Of a stretch of 64,000 bases of DNA, positions 19,880 to 27,963 are shown piece by piece; the first letter of the stretch is position 1, and every line of letters starts with the position of its first letter. Origin of the DNA: Nanobdellota archaeon (lineage in GTDB: Archaea; Nanobdellota; Nanobdellia; Parvarchaeales; Parvarchaeaceae); assembly GCA_021799085.1 (NCBI GenBank), contig JAJZBD010000003.1, positions 1 through 64,000 on the forward strand, written 5' to 3'. A program made the translations under genes and the position numbers. The notes beneath the pieces are model-generated. The model was not told the origin of the DNA. It saw only the letters and a list, made by a program, of their open reading frames with translations, and did not search any database.

Positions 19880-21009
19880 TCATTTAATATAAAACTTGCT
19901 GTTCTTTCCTTGTTGAAAGGAATTAGATCATCGTAACCCTGCCCGGTTCCCAAGAATATTATTGGTTTTCTCGTAACATAAGATATAGAAAGGACTGCTC
20001 CTCCTTTCTTGTCTACATCCGCCTTTGAAAGTATGCTTGCGTCTATTCCTATTTCCTTGTTAAAAACTTCTGCCTGCTTAACGACATCATTTCCCGTCAA
20101 TGCATCGCCTACGAATATTGTAAGATCCGGCTTGCTAACTTTTTTTACCTTCTTTAATTCCTCAATTAAATTTTTGTTTATGTCGCTTCTGCCGGCAGTA
20201 TCAATCAATACAACGTCTTCTTTTGCAGAATTAGCATGTTTTATCGCATCAAATGCAACAGCCGCTGGGTCAGCCCCATAAGTGTGCTTTATTACCTGAA
20301 CGTTCAACCTTTTTGCATGTATCTCCAATTGCTCTATAGAGGCAGCACGAAAGGTATCTGCCGCGGCTATTACTGGCTTCAGTCCATTTGAAAGAAAGAA
20401 CTTGCAAAGCTTTGCTATTGTCGTAGTCTTTCCCGCGCCATTTACTCCGATTACCAGTATCACAAAAGGCTTCTTGCTTTTTATGTCGGATATGAACTTT
20501 TCCTTACCATATGCAATTAAAACACCAGCTATACTTTCCTTTATTGCATTCTCAACGTATTTTTTGTTTCCAAATACAGAAACACTCTGGCCAATAAGTC
20601 TAGCCTTCAATTCCTTCTCAATGCCTTCAAGAACTGACAATGCAACGTTGTTTTCCAGGAGAGCTGATTTTATCTCAGAATAAATCATTTCAACGTCCTC
20701 TTCTGTTATTGAATGTGAAAGAATAGATTTCTTTTTTGCAGAGGATTTTTGCTCTTTTCCCTCAACCTTTGTTTCTGCCTTTTCTTCATTTTTAAGTTCA
20801 GAAACTTCCTTCTTTATTTCCTTAATCTCTTCATTGATTTCCTTCTTGTCTTCTGGTAATATGTCTTTTTTAAGTTCAACTTTATCCTGCTTTAGTATTT
20901 TTTCTTCCTTATTTTCTTCTTCTAGAATTTCTTTCTCCTCTTCCTTTGAAAGCTTTTTCTGGATGGAGTTTATGGAATCTTTTATCTTTTTCTTTATGAA
21001 GTCAAACAT
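19876..21009 (-). CDS. ftsY: Signal recognition particle receptor FtsY
   Basis: VILVIGVNGAGKTTTIAKLCKFF, AADTFRAASIEQLEIHAKRL, VLIDTAGRSDINKNLIEELKKV. Confidence 0.95.
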   Translation of the reverse strand: MFDFIKKKIKDSINSIQKKLSKEEEKEILEEENKEEKILKQDKVELKKDILPEDKKEINEEIKEIKKEVSELKNEEKAETKVEGKEQKSSAKKKSILSHSITEEDVEMIYSEIKSALLENNVALSVLEGIEKELKARLIGQSVSVFGNKKYVENAIKESIAGVLIAYGKEKFISDIKSKKPFVILVIGVNGAGKTTTIAKLCKFFLSNGLKPVIAAADTFRAASIEQLEIHAKRLNVQVIKHTYGADPAAVAFDAIKHANSAKEDVVLIDTAGRSDINKNLIEELKKVKKVSKPDLTIFVGDALTGNDVVKQAEVFNKEIGIDASILSKADVDKKGGAVLSISYVTRKPIIFLGTGQGYDDLIPFNKERTASFILND

Positions 21010-21010
21010 A

Positions 21011-21433
21011 TTATCTTAATGAGTTTTGGTAGCTTTCATAAAGCTTGTTTGCCTCGTCTTCAAGCTTTGTACCTCTTTCCTGCAAAACCTGTATTGTCTG
21101 CGCTATTGAATTTATGTTTGCGCTGACTTCCTTGAAATCGCTTTCCAGCTTTGACTTTAATTCCTTGAATGAGAATGACTTAAAGATGTTGCTCCCTATA
21201 CCTACTATTGCATTGTCAAGTTCATTTACCTTTCCCCTTATAAAAATGTCCTGAGCATACGGTACTAAAACATCGCTGTTTCCTTTTAAGGAATTCAATC
21301 CATCTAAGGCCCTTGCAATGTTATCCTGCGTTACCTGCAGGTTATTTAGAACGTTTATGTAATTTTCAAGCTCTCTTCTTATATACTCGATCTCCATCAG
21401 CTGATTGCTCAGCTTCTCCTCGTCAATTTCCAT
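21011..21433 (-). CDS. pfdA: Prefoldin alpha subunit
   Basis: Coiled-coil ends with central beta region; position between FtsY and L31e, conserved in archaea. Confidence 0.88.
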   Translation of the reverse strand: MEIDEEKLSNQLMEIEYIRRELENYINVLNNLQVTQDNIARALDGLNSLKGNSDVLVPYAQDIFIRGKVNELDNAIVGIGSNIFKSFSFKELKSKLESDFKEVSANINSIAQTIQVLQERGTKLEDEANKLYESYQNSLR

Positions 21434-21697
21434 TTACTGGCCCTGTTTTACAAGATTTACTGTTACTATCTTTTTATCATCCTTAGAGCACATTACCCTT
21501 ATCTTTGGCCTGGGGTCCTTCATTCCCCTGCTGAATATTTCATTATTTACGTCTTGACTTAATTTTACATCCTCTGCCTTCATGTGCCTTTTTATGAAGG
21601 CCTTCAAGTATTTTGCAGCGGCAGCTGCTCTTTTGTAAGGAGGTACCTTTTCTATACCCCTTCGCATGTTTACCATCAGTATTTTTTGCTCTGCCAT
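21434..21697 (-). CDS. rpl31e: Ribosomal protein L31e
   Basis: VNMRRGIEKVPPYKRAAAAAKYLKAFIKRHMKAEDVKLSQDVNNEIFSRGMKDPRPKIRV. Confidence 0.93.
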   Translation of the reverse strand: MAEQKILMVNMRRGIEKVPPYKRAAAAAKYLKAFIKRHMKAEDVKLSQDVNNEIFSRGMKDPRPKIRVMCSKDDKKIVTVNLVKQGQ

Positions 21698-21698
21698 C

Positions 21699-21845
21699 TT
21701 ATCTACCTACATTCTTGTTCATCCTTGACCTGTCCATTTTCCTAGTTCCGTATTTCCTTATCTGCGCAAACACAGGTGGACGACTGGTCTTTCTAGCATG
21801 CCTTATCAATGCTCTTTTTTTATTTGCCGATTTATTCCTTGACAT
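21699..21845 (-). CDS. rpl39e: Ribosomal protein L39e (48 aa; absent from supplied ORF track)
   Basis: Manual translation: MSRNKSANKKRALIRHARKTSRPPVFAQIRKYGTRKMDRSRMNKNVGR; correct L31e/L39e neighbourhood. Confidence 0.93.
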   Translation of the reverse strand: MSRNKSANKKRALIRHARKTSRPPVFAQIRKYGTRKMDRSRMNKNVGR

Positions 21846-21847
21846 AT

Positions 21848-22132
21848 TCATTTGTTCTCAAACTTTATCTTCTGCTCCTTTTTTGGCTGTGCTATTGTCT
21901 GCAGCAATTCTTTCAATCTTTGGTCATCGATAACTGATTTAAGCCTTCCTGTCAAAGCAGATTGGATGAGCATGTTTTCAACTTCCTCTGCTAGTTCAGG
22001 ATGGGCATACCTTAAATTTCCAAGCCTTTCTCTTGCCTCTTTTGTAAGGAACTTTACCAGCACATCCTGCTTTAATTGCTCCATCTTCTTTCTCTGCTCC
22101 AACTCTGACATGTCATTTTTATTCTGATATTC
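21848..22132 (-). CDS. PDCD5-family DNA-binding protein
   Basis: LVKFLTKEARERLGNLRYAHPELAEEVENMLIQSALTGRLKSVIDDQRLKELLQTI; start chosen at MEYQNK. Confidence 0.92.
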   Translation of the reverse strand, partial: EYQNKNDMSELEQRKKMEQLKQDVLVKFLTKEARERLGNLRYAHPELAEEVENMLIQSALTGRLKSVIDDQRLKELLQTIAQPKKEQKIKFENK

Positions 22133-22565
22133 CATATTTTTTTGCTGTTTCCTTTGCTGCATTATCTGTAAATGCTATACCTTTTGGGGTAAGGGCCCTT
22201 CCGAAATGATCCTGAACCTTTACTTTTTTAATTAGCTCTGCCTTTTCTAGTTCCTGCAGTATGTGTCTTATTACTGCACCGCTCGCAGGCTTGAAATGCT
22301 TTCCACTGTATCTATTCTTTTCCTTGTCTCCATATATGTTCCTTAAACGGTTTACCCCTATTGGCCTTTTATTAACGTACATTCTTCTCATTATGCTTGC
22401 TGCTCTTAGGTACCACCAATTATCTTGAGAAGGTACCCTATCCTTTGCTGAGCCTGTTTTTACGAACATTGCCCAGTCGGGTGGCGGAGTTAACTTTTCT
22501 TCCTCAAGTTTTCTTGCAAGTTCATTTACTAGTTCTATTTGATTTACGTCATATCCTCTTATCAT
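22119..22565 (-). CDS. rps19e: Ribosomal protein S19e
   Basis: PPPDWAMFVKTGSAKDRVPSQDNWWYLRAASIMRRMYVNKRPIGVNRLRNIYG. Confidence 0.95.
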   Translation of the reverse strand: MIRGYDVNQIELVNELARKLEEEKLTPPPDWAMFVKTGSAKDRVPSQDNWWYLRAASIMRRMYVNKRPIGVNRLRNIYGDKEKNRYSGKHFKPASGAVIRHILQELEKAELIKKVKVQDHFGRALTPKGIAFTDNAAKETAKKYGISE

Positions 22566-22842
22566 ATTTTACCTTTCTAACATTTCCACAATTTAAGCAT
22601 TTATAGGTTAAAAAACCTTGCTTCAATCTTACCCTGCAGTTAACTCCGGGCATAAGTAATTTATTACAGCTTCTGCATATTAAAAACTTTTCCTCTCCTA
22701 TCAGTTTTATCTTTTTGGACGTTAATATCCTCTTGGCTATGTATGTATACCTCTCTGCAAGTTCTTTGTTCTCCCTTGCTGCTTTTACCAGATAATCAAA
22801 GTCCCTTTTGAATCTTTTTTCGTCGTTTCTATACACTGCCAT
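22549..22842 (-). CDS. rnp4: RNase P protein component 4 (Rpp21/Rpr2)
   Basis: FLICRSCNKLLMPGVNCRVRLKQGFLTYKCLNCG zinc ribbon; start chosen at MAVYRND. Confidence 0.88.
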   Translation of the reverse strand: MAVYRNDEKRFKRDFDYLVKAARENKELAERYTYIAKRILTSKKIKLIGEEKFLICRSCNKLLMPGVNCRVRLKQGFLTYKCLNCGNVRKVKYDKRI

Positions 22843-23006
22843 GCTTGATATTATCACTAATCTTTTATTAATAGTGTAATTGCACTCAAAAATGAAACTT
22901 AAAATAATTACAAACTTTCCAATTATAGAAAAATTTATAAAGGATATATATCTCTTAAAAGTAAAGCGCTGGGGCAGAGGCGCAGAACAAAACCAAGGAG
23001 GTTAAT

Positions 23007-23132
23007 ATGGCCAAAAAGAACAAAGTAGAAGACGACGATGAAATCATCGAAGAAGACGAACTAGATGGATTGGATGACGAAGATTTAGAGGATGACGATT
23101 TAGATGATTCAGACGAAACAGACGAAGAATGA
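23007..23132 (+). CDS. 41-aa polyacidic mini-protein (absent from ORF track)
   Basis: atggccaaaaag...gaagaatga = MAKKNKVEDDDEIIEEDELDGLDDEDLEDDDLDDSDETDEE; preceded by AAGGAGGTTAAT Shine-Dalgarno and an upstream TATA-like ATTTATAAAGG. Confidence 0.78.
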   Translation: MAKKNKVEDDDEIIEEDELDGLDDEDLEDDDLDDSDETDEE

Positions 23133-23169
23133 ATAAAACAAAATAAAAGGCTATTTTTATATTTTTTAT

Positions 23170-23667
23170 TTAATTTAATTTTCTAAGGACAAGAACAAGG
23201 TTCTCATTTGCAAACTCTTCCGAGATTATGCTTTGCTTTTTGTCCCTTCTTACGATTTTCAAGTAAAGCTTATCACCGTTTTTTGCCCTCACTTCTATGG
23301 AGTTTTCCATTTTTCTTATGTCAATGTCATTCCTGTTTCTTACCCCCGGTAGGGCAATTGCATGTATTACTGTATCTCCGTGCTTTGATATTAGGTCTTG
23401 AGGCTCTATGATTTCCTTAGCGGAAAAAGGCTGCTTTGCACTGCTTTCATGCCTTTCTTGACTTTCATGCTGTTTTTCAGTAAATATAGAACCATTGAAA
23501 ACGCCATTCAAAACCTGCGGTATCAGCTCATTTACCATTTTTGTAACGTCTATGTTCAAACCGCTTATGTTTATCCCTTGTGTTCTCAAAGGCCTGCCGC
23601 ACTGCGGGCAGAAGCTCCATTCCTTTTCAGTAGGCATTCCGCAAAACAGACATTTTTTCTTCTGCAT
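23170..23667 (-). CDS. Zinc-ribbon protein with C-terminal Hsp20/CS-like beta domain
   Basis: CLFCGMPTEKEWSFCPQCGRPL ribbon; TVIHAIALPGVRNRNDIDIRKMENSIEVRAKNGDKLYLKIV alpha-crystallin-like pattern. Confidence 0.65.
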   Translation of the reverse strand: MQKKKCLFCGMPTEKEWSFCPQCGRPLRTQGINISGLNIDVTKMVNELIPQVLNGVFNGSIFTEKQHESQERHESSAKQPFSAKEIIEPQDLISKHGDTVIHAIALPGVRNRNDIDIRKMENSIEVRAKNGDKLYLKIVRRDKKQSIISEEFANENLVLVLRKLN

Positions 23668-23678
23668 AATTTATTCTC

Positions 23679-23975
23679 TTGTATGTAATTGAATATATAA
23701 TTTGCTGTACATTACAGGAAAAGGTTAAATTATGGAAGAATCTAATAAAATATATGATAAAATCATTGTTTTTGATTGGATTGATAATCTTTCTTGCGGG
23801 AGGAATATCTTTTCTGGGATTAAACATACATACAATAAGCAAGTACATCAATGAGATACTATCGTTCATACCGCTACAGCAGGAATACACTTCGATAATC
23901 TTTATAGTCATAGGATTGATACTGATGGGTTTGAGCTTCTACTCAAAGATGGGTAAATACTACAAATATTATTGA
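23679..23975 (+). CDS. Small two-TM membrane protein (start uncertain)
   Basis: FLIGLIIFLAGGISFLGLNI and IIFIVIGLILMGLSFY segments. Confidence 0.5.
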   Translation: MYVIEYIICCTLQEKVKLWKNLIKYMIKSLFLIGLIIFLAGGISFLGLNIHTISKYINEILSFIPLQQEYTSIIFIVIGLILMGLSFYSKMGKYYKYY

Positions 23976-23976
23976 C

Positions 23977-24192
23977 ATGGGATTTGCCGGAACAAGCATA
24001 ACAAATGACGATGCAGAGGAGATATTAACTTCGCTGGTAAAAGCTTACTCTGCGATACCTCCGGTACTAAAAAATTACATCCCTCCATTAGATAGAATAT
24101 TGAAGGTATTGCCGGATACTGTGAGAAAGTATTCTGTAGAGGACATAATAAAGCTTTTGGATTGGGCTGCAAAGAATGAGATAGTTATTTAA
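23977..24192 (+). CDS. Small hypothetical protein
   Basis: ORF immediately downstream of 23679-23975, same strand. Confidence 0.5.
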   Translation: MGFAGTSITNDDAEEILTSLVKAYSAIPPVLKNYIPPLDRILKVLPDTVRKYSVEDIIKLLDWAAKNEIVI

Positions 24193-24245
24193 GCATAGGG
24201 TTCTAAAATTAATAAAATAACTATTGTAATGTAATAAAGGAAATT

Positions 24246-25526
24246 ATGAGCATAGAAGCGTTATCAGAGTACATCAGGGACAGCTTTGCCTTCTTTAATG
24301 GCTTTTGGTTATTTAGCAATGTATACAACCTCTACCCATTTATAAAACGTAGCAAAGAGGAAGAGGAAGAAGGCAAGCTTGAGAACGAGCCAAAGATATC
24401 TGTTCTTATCCCTGCGTATAAGGAGGAAAGCGTCATAATAGACAACGTAAAAAGGATTAAAAAAGCAGATTACAGCAATCTTGAGCTTATACTTATAACA
24501 GAAAAAGATGACTTTAAAACGGACAGGATGTCTGAGTATCTTTCTAGAAAATACAAAAACGTAAAGCATGTCTCTTTAGAAGGGAATGAAAAAAGGGGGA
24601 AACCGCGTGCATTGAATGCGGGATTAAAACACGCAGAGGGAGAATTAATAGGTGTATTGGATTCCGAGGATTATATAGACAGAGAACTATTCAAAAAAGT
24701 GGCATATAAATTTTCAAGATACAATTATGATGCTGTCCAAGGAAAACTGCACCTTAAAGAGTCTCATAACAGATGGCTTGACCACCAATTTGCAGCCGAG
24801 TACAGATACTGGTATGACCATTACATGAAAAAGGTAAGTAAATCGGGCTATATACTGCCATTTGGGGGAACAACCAATTTCTTTAAGAAAAGCGTTCTTG
24901 ATGAACTGAATGGATGGGAGGATGGAAACCTAACGGAGGACTACGAACTAGCAATAAGGATGTACAGCAAGCAAAAAAGTGGAAGAAAATACAGAATAGG
25001 TTATATAGATGTTGTAACCACAGAAGAGACGCCGAAAGATATAAAGAGCTGGATGAAACAACGGACTAGGTGGTCACAGGGAAAGTTAGACACTTCATTA
25101 GAGTACCTGAAAAAGAAGGATTTGAGCATAGAAAACAAGACAAAGATACTGGCTACAGGGCTAAGTTCATTTATAGGCACAATAAACCTTGCAGGATTAG
25201 GAGTAAGCGCATACATGTATGCAAGCGGAACAAGTATGAGTTATTTTGCCGACCTTGCCTACATTAATCTTTCCTTTATAGGGGCATACTGCTATTTGCA
25301 GGGCAAAGCCTACTACGAAACGCTTAAAGAAAGGGGAGATAAACATAGATATTTGAAGTCAGCGTTTATAGGAATTACCACTCCAGTTTATTGGGTACTG
25401 CAATGGGCGGCCAATACCATTGCATTAGGCAGAGAGATAAAAAGAAAGAAGAACTGGGAAAAGACTATGCATTTGGGAACAGCATTCAAAACTGATGATG
25501 AAGAAGAAGGACAAACACAACGATAG
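24246..25526 (+). CDS. Family 2 glycosyltransferase, membrane-associated
   Basis: ISVLIPAYKEESVIIDNV, KRGKPRALNAGLKHAEGELIGVLDSEDY, TEDYELAIRM, KQRTRWSQGKL, C-terminal TMs. Confidence 0.9.
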   Translation: MSIEALSEYIRDSFAFFNGFWLFSNVYNLYPFIKRSKEEEEEGKLENEPKISVLIPAYKEESVIIDNVKRIKKADYSNLELILITEKDDFKTDRMSEYLSRKYKNVKHVSLEGNEKRGKPRALNAGLKHAEGELIGVLDSEDYIDRELFKKVAYKFSRYNYDAVQGKLHLKESHNRWLDHQFAAEYRYWYDHYMKKVSKSGYILPFGGTTNFFKKSVLDELNGWEDGNLTEDYELAIRMYSKQKSGRKYRIGYIDVVTTEETPKDIKSWMKQRTRWSQGKLDTSLEYLKKKDLSIENKTKILATGLSSFIGTINLAGLGVSAYMYASGTSMSYFADLAYINLSFIGAYCYLQGKAYYETLKERGDKHRYLKSAFIGITTPVYWVLQWAANTIALGREIKRKKNWEKTMHLGTAFKTDDEEEGQTQR

Positions 25527-25559
25527 GTTTAAATTCAGATATGTATTCTATTTAAAGAT

Positions 25560-25970
25560 ATGATAATTGACGGAAAAGATTCTGTATTGGGGAGGCTGGC
25601 CACCTTTGCCGCAAAATCGGCATTGGAGGGCGAGACAGTTGACATAGTAAATGCAAAAGACATAGTAATAGTCGGAAACAAAAATGACATACTCAAAAAA
25701 TACCTTGAGAGGAGAAGGATTGGTACAATGTCAAAAGGGCCGTTCTTTCCAAGAGACACAAAGGGGATAGTAAGAAGGGCCCTTAGAGGCATGATAAGAA
25801 ACAAGAGATACCACGGAAGGGAAGCATTCAAGAGGATAAAAGTGTATGAATCCATTCCAGCAGAATTAAAAGACAAGGAAATGGTAAATGTAGCAAAAGT
25901 AAGAATGGACAAGCCGATACACAAAGTTAAAATAGGAGAGCTTGCAAATATACTTAAACAGGTAAAGTAA
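25560..25970 (+). CDS. rpl13: Ribosomal protein L13
   Basis: IIDGKDSVLGRLATFAAKSALEGETVDIVNAKDIVIVGNK. Confidence 0.95.
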   Translation: MIIDGKDSVLGRLATFAAKSALEGETVDIVNAKDIVIVGNKNDILKKYLERRRIGTMSKGPFFPRDTKGIVRRALRGMIRNKRYHGREAFKRIKVYESIPAELKDKEMVNVAKVRMDKPIHKVKIGELANILKQVK

Positions 25971-25971
25971 A

Positions 25972-26367
25972 ATGAAAAAGAACGCAATCATAGTAGCAAA
26001 GAGAAAAACGGCAGTTGCAAACGCCACAATAAAGGAAGGAAGTGGAAACGTGTTCATAAACGGAAAATCACTGCATTCCTTCAACGACAAGCTTTTCAGA
26101 AGGATAGCATCAGAGCCTATTGAATTATCCGATGGCCTTTACAAAAAATATGATATAGCAATAGCAATAAACGGCGGTGGTTCGGTTGCAAGGGCCCAGA
26201 CAGTAAGATCTGCAATTGCAAAAAGCCTTGTCAAAAAAGAGAAGGGGCTCAGAAAAAAATTCATAGAATATGACAGAACACTTCTTGTAGACGATAAAAG
26301 GCAAACTGAAGCACAGAAACCATACAGAAGTGCGGCACGGGCGCTCAAGCAGACAAGCTACAGATGA
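25972..26367 (+). CDS. rps9: Ribosomal protein S9
   Basis: AKRKTAVANATIKEGSGNVFINGKSL; INGGGSVARAQTVRSAIAKSLV; downstream of L13. Confidence 0.95.
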   Translation: MKKNAIIVAKRKTAVANATIKEGSGNVFINGKSLHSFNDKLFRRIASEPIELSDGLYKKYDIAIAINGGGSVARAQTVRSAIAKSLVKKEKGLRKKFIEYDRTLLVDDKRQTEAQKPYRSAARALKQTSYR

Positions 26368-26407
26368 GCTTAAAGCCTTAAATACCTTAGGTTTTCTCAA
26401 TATTTCA

Positions 26408-26971
26408 ATGGAAAGCCTTTATGACTTTATAAGAAAGCAAACTGGACTTGAACTGCTTTCCAAACAGATTAAGGAAGGAAACACTGAAAAGGCGCAGAGA
26501 ACACTTAATGACATACTTTTTGAACGCACATTGTACATGGGGGTAACGAAGAAAAACAACCTTGAAAATGAAATAAACCGTGCTTTGAAGATATACATTG
26601 CAGGCCCATACACGCCAAAGAATGCAAGTGCGCATGATGCCGCGAGAATTGCGCATGAAAACACGGTAAATGCAATAGACTATGGAGTAGATGTAATAAA
26701 TAGAGGACATCTGCCTTACATACCGCATTTGTCCCATTTCATACATTTATACGGCAAGGAAACGCTCTCATATGAGTATTATACAAAGGCGGACATTGAA
26801 TGGCTTAAGGACTGCGATGCAATCCTTTACTATAATCCAAAAATAGGGGATTCAAAAGGGGCCGATAATGAACTTAAAATCGCAATAGACAGTGGAAAGA
26901 CGGTATTTTTCACCCCTTATGAAATTCCATATTACGTGCCTGTAAAAAAGCAGAGTTTTAGCAGAAAATGA
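26408..26971 (+). CDS. DUF4406 / nucleoside 2-deoxyribosyltransferase-like protein
   Basis: LKIYIAGPYTPKNASAHDAARIAHENTVNAIDYGVDVINRGHLPYIPHLSHF...KGADNELKIAIDSGKTVFF; start chosen at MESLYDF because the longer ORF overlaps S9. Confidence 0.75.
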   Translation: MESLYDFIRKQTGLELLSKQIKEGNTEKAQRTLNDILFERTLYMGVTKKNNLENEINRALKIYIAGPYTPKNASAHDAARIAHENTVNAIDYGVDVINRGHLPYIPHLSHFIHLYGKETLSYEYYTKADIEWLKDCDAILYYNPKIGDSKGADNELKIAIDSGKTVFFTPYEIPYYVPVKKQSFSRK

Positions 26972-27423
26972 AAACCAAACAAGTAATAGACTTCTTTAAG
27001 GAAAACAATTTGTTTTTAGATTACATGCAAACGGAAAAAAGCACCGCAAGCTCTCAAGAAGCTGCTTCTGTTGTGGGCTGCTCTACAGCAGAGATAGCGA
27101 AATCGATAATATTTGAAGGCAAAGAGAATGCTGTACTGGTTTTATTGGAAGGAGATAAAAAAGTTGACGTTGGAAAACTTGAAAAAGTAGTCAATTCTAC
27201 AGTTAAAAAGGCGGACCCTTCATTCATACTGCAAAAAACAGGCTTTGAAGTTGGCGGTGTGGCTCCGATACCTAATGAAAACGTAAAGATATACATAGAC
27301 AAGGACATAATGAAACATGAATTTGTATGGGCATCTGCAGGCTCTAAGACAGAAGTGATTAAACTGCGCACAAAGGGGCTGGAAAAGGCATTAAACGCTG
27401 AGATCATTTCCGCTTCTTTGTAA
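26968..27423 (+). CDS. YbaK/EbsC-type aminoacyl-tRNA deacylase
   Basis: SSQEAASVVGCSTAEIAKSIIFEG...VLLEGDKKVDVGKL...TGFEVGGVAPI. Confidence 0.88.
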   Translation: MKTKQVIDFFKENNLFLDYMQTEKSTASSQEAASVVGCSTAEIAKSIIFEGKENAVLVLLEGDKKVDVGKLEKVVNSTVKKADPSFILQKTGFEVGGVAPIPNENVKIYIDKDIMKHEFVWASAGSKTEVIKLRTKGLEKALNAEIISASL

Positions 27424-27829
27424 ATACTGAAAAGATAAAAAGAAGGAGCGCAAAAACAACGAAAGCAGTATCGACATATAAGTTTATTGGCTGGTAGTAA
27501 TTACTGAGGTTATAATACTGCCCTATGCTTATCAGAAAGTTCGCTTCATCGGATATAAGGCCCACTCCAAAGCCAAAAGCGAATGCTGTAACGCACATTG
27601 CCGTATTATTCCTCCTAAGCTGTTCATCAAGCGCAAAAAACACGATGCCGCTGACTATTACCAGGATTATGCCCAAGAATATGTGATGAAACTTTATGCC
27701 GCCATACCCTAATCCTAGATTTCCTCCAAGATAAACGTAGAGTCTGGCTATAATTATTGCAGAAGCTATCCCCAAAAGCAGGTAAAGAGACGGCTGTTCT
27801 ATCATCTTTTTCCCTTGGATTTTTGCCAT
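27404..27829 (-). CDS. Multi-TM membrane protein
   Basis: Four hydrophobic segments; KFHHIFLGIILVIVSGIVFFALDEQLRRNN. Confidence 0.65.
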   Translation of the reverse strand: MAKIQGKKMIEQPSLYLLLGIASAIIIARLYVYLGGNLGLGYGGIKFHHIFLGIILVIVSGIVFFALDEQLRRNNTAMCVTAFAFGFGVGLISDEANFLISIGQYYNLSNYYQPINLYVDTAFVVFALLLFIFSVFTKKRK

Positions 27830-27875
27830 AAATTTAATATTATTAATATTAACAAGTGCTATTTATAAAGAGTAC

Positions 27876-27947
27876 GGGCCGGTGGTCTAATGGCATGACG
27901 TCACGTTCGCATCGTGAAGGCTCCGAGTTCAAATCTCGGCCGGTCCA
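27876..27947 (+). tRNA. tRNA-Ala(CGC)
   Basis: GGGCCGG...TCACG-TTCGCAT-CGTGA...GAGTTCAAATCTC...CCGGTCC-A; anticodon CGC. Confidence 0.92.
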
Positions 27948-27963
27948 CATTACAGAAATAGCT

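Noticed and set aside
26330-26407. N-terminal extension of the DUF4406-like ORF
   Set aside because: Overlaps the end of S9 and lacks family character; the ATG at 26408 is a better start
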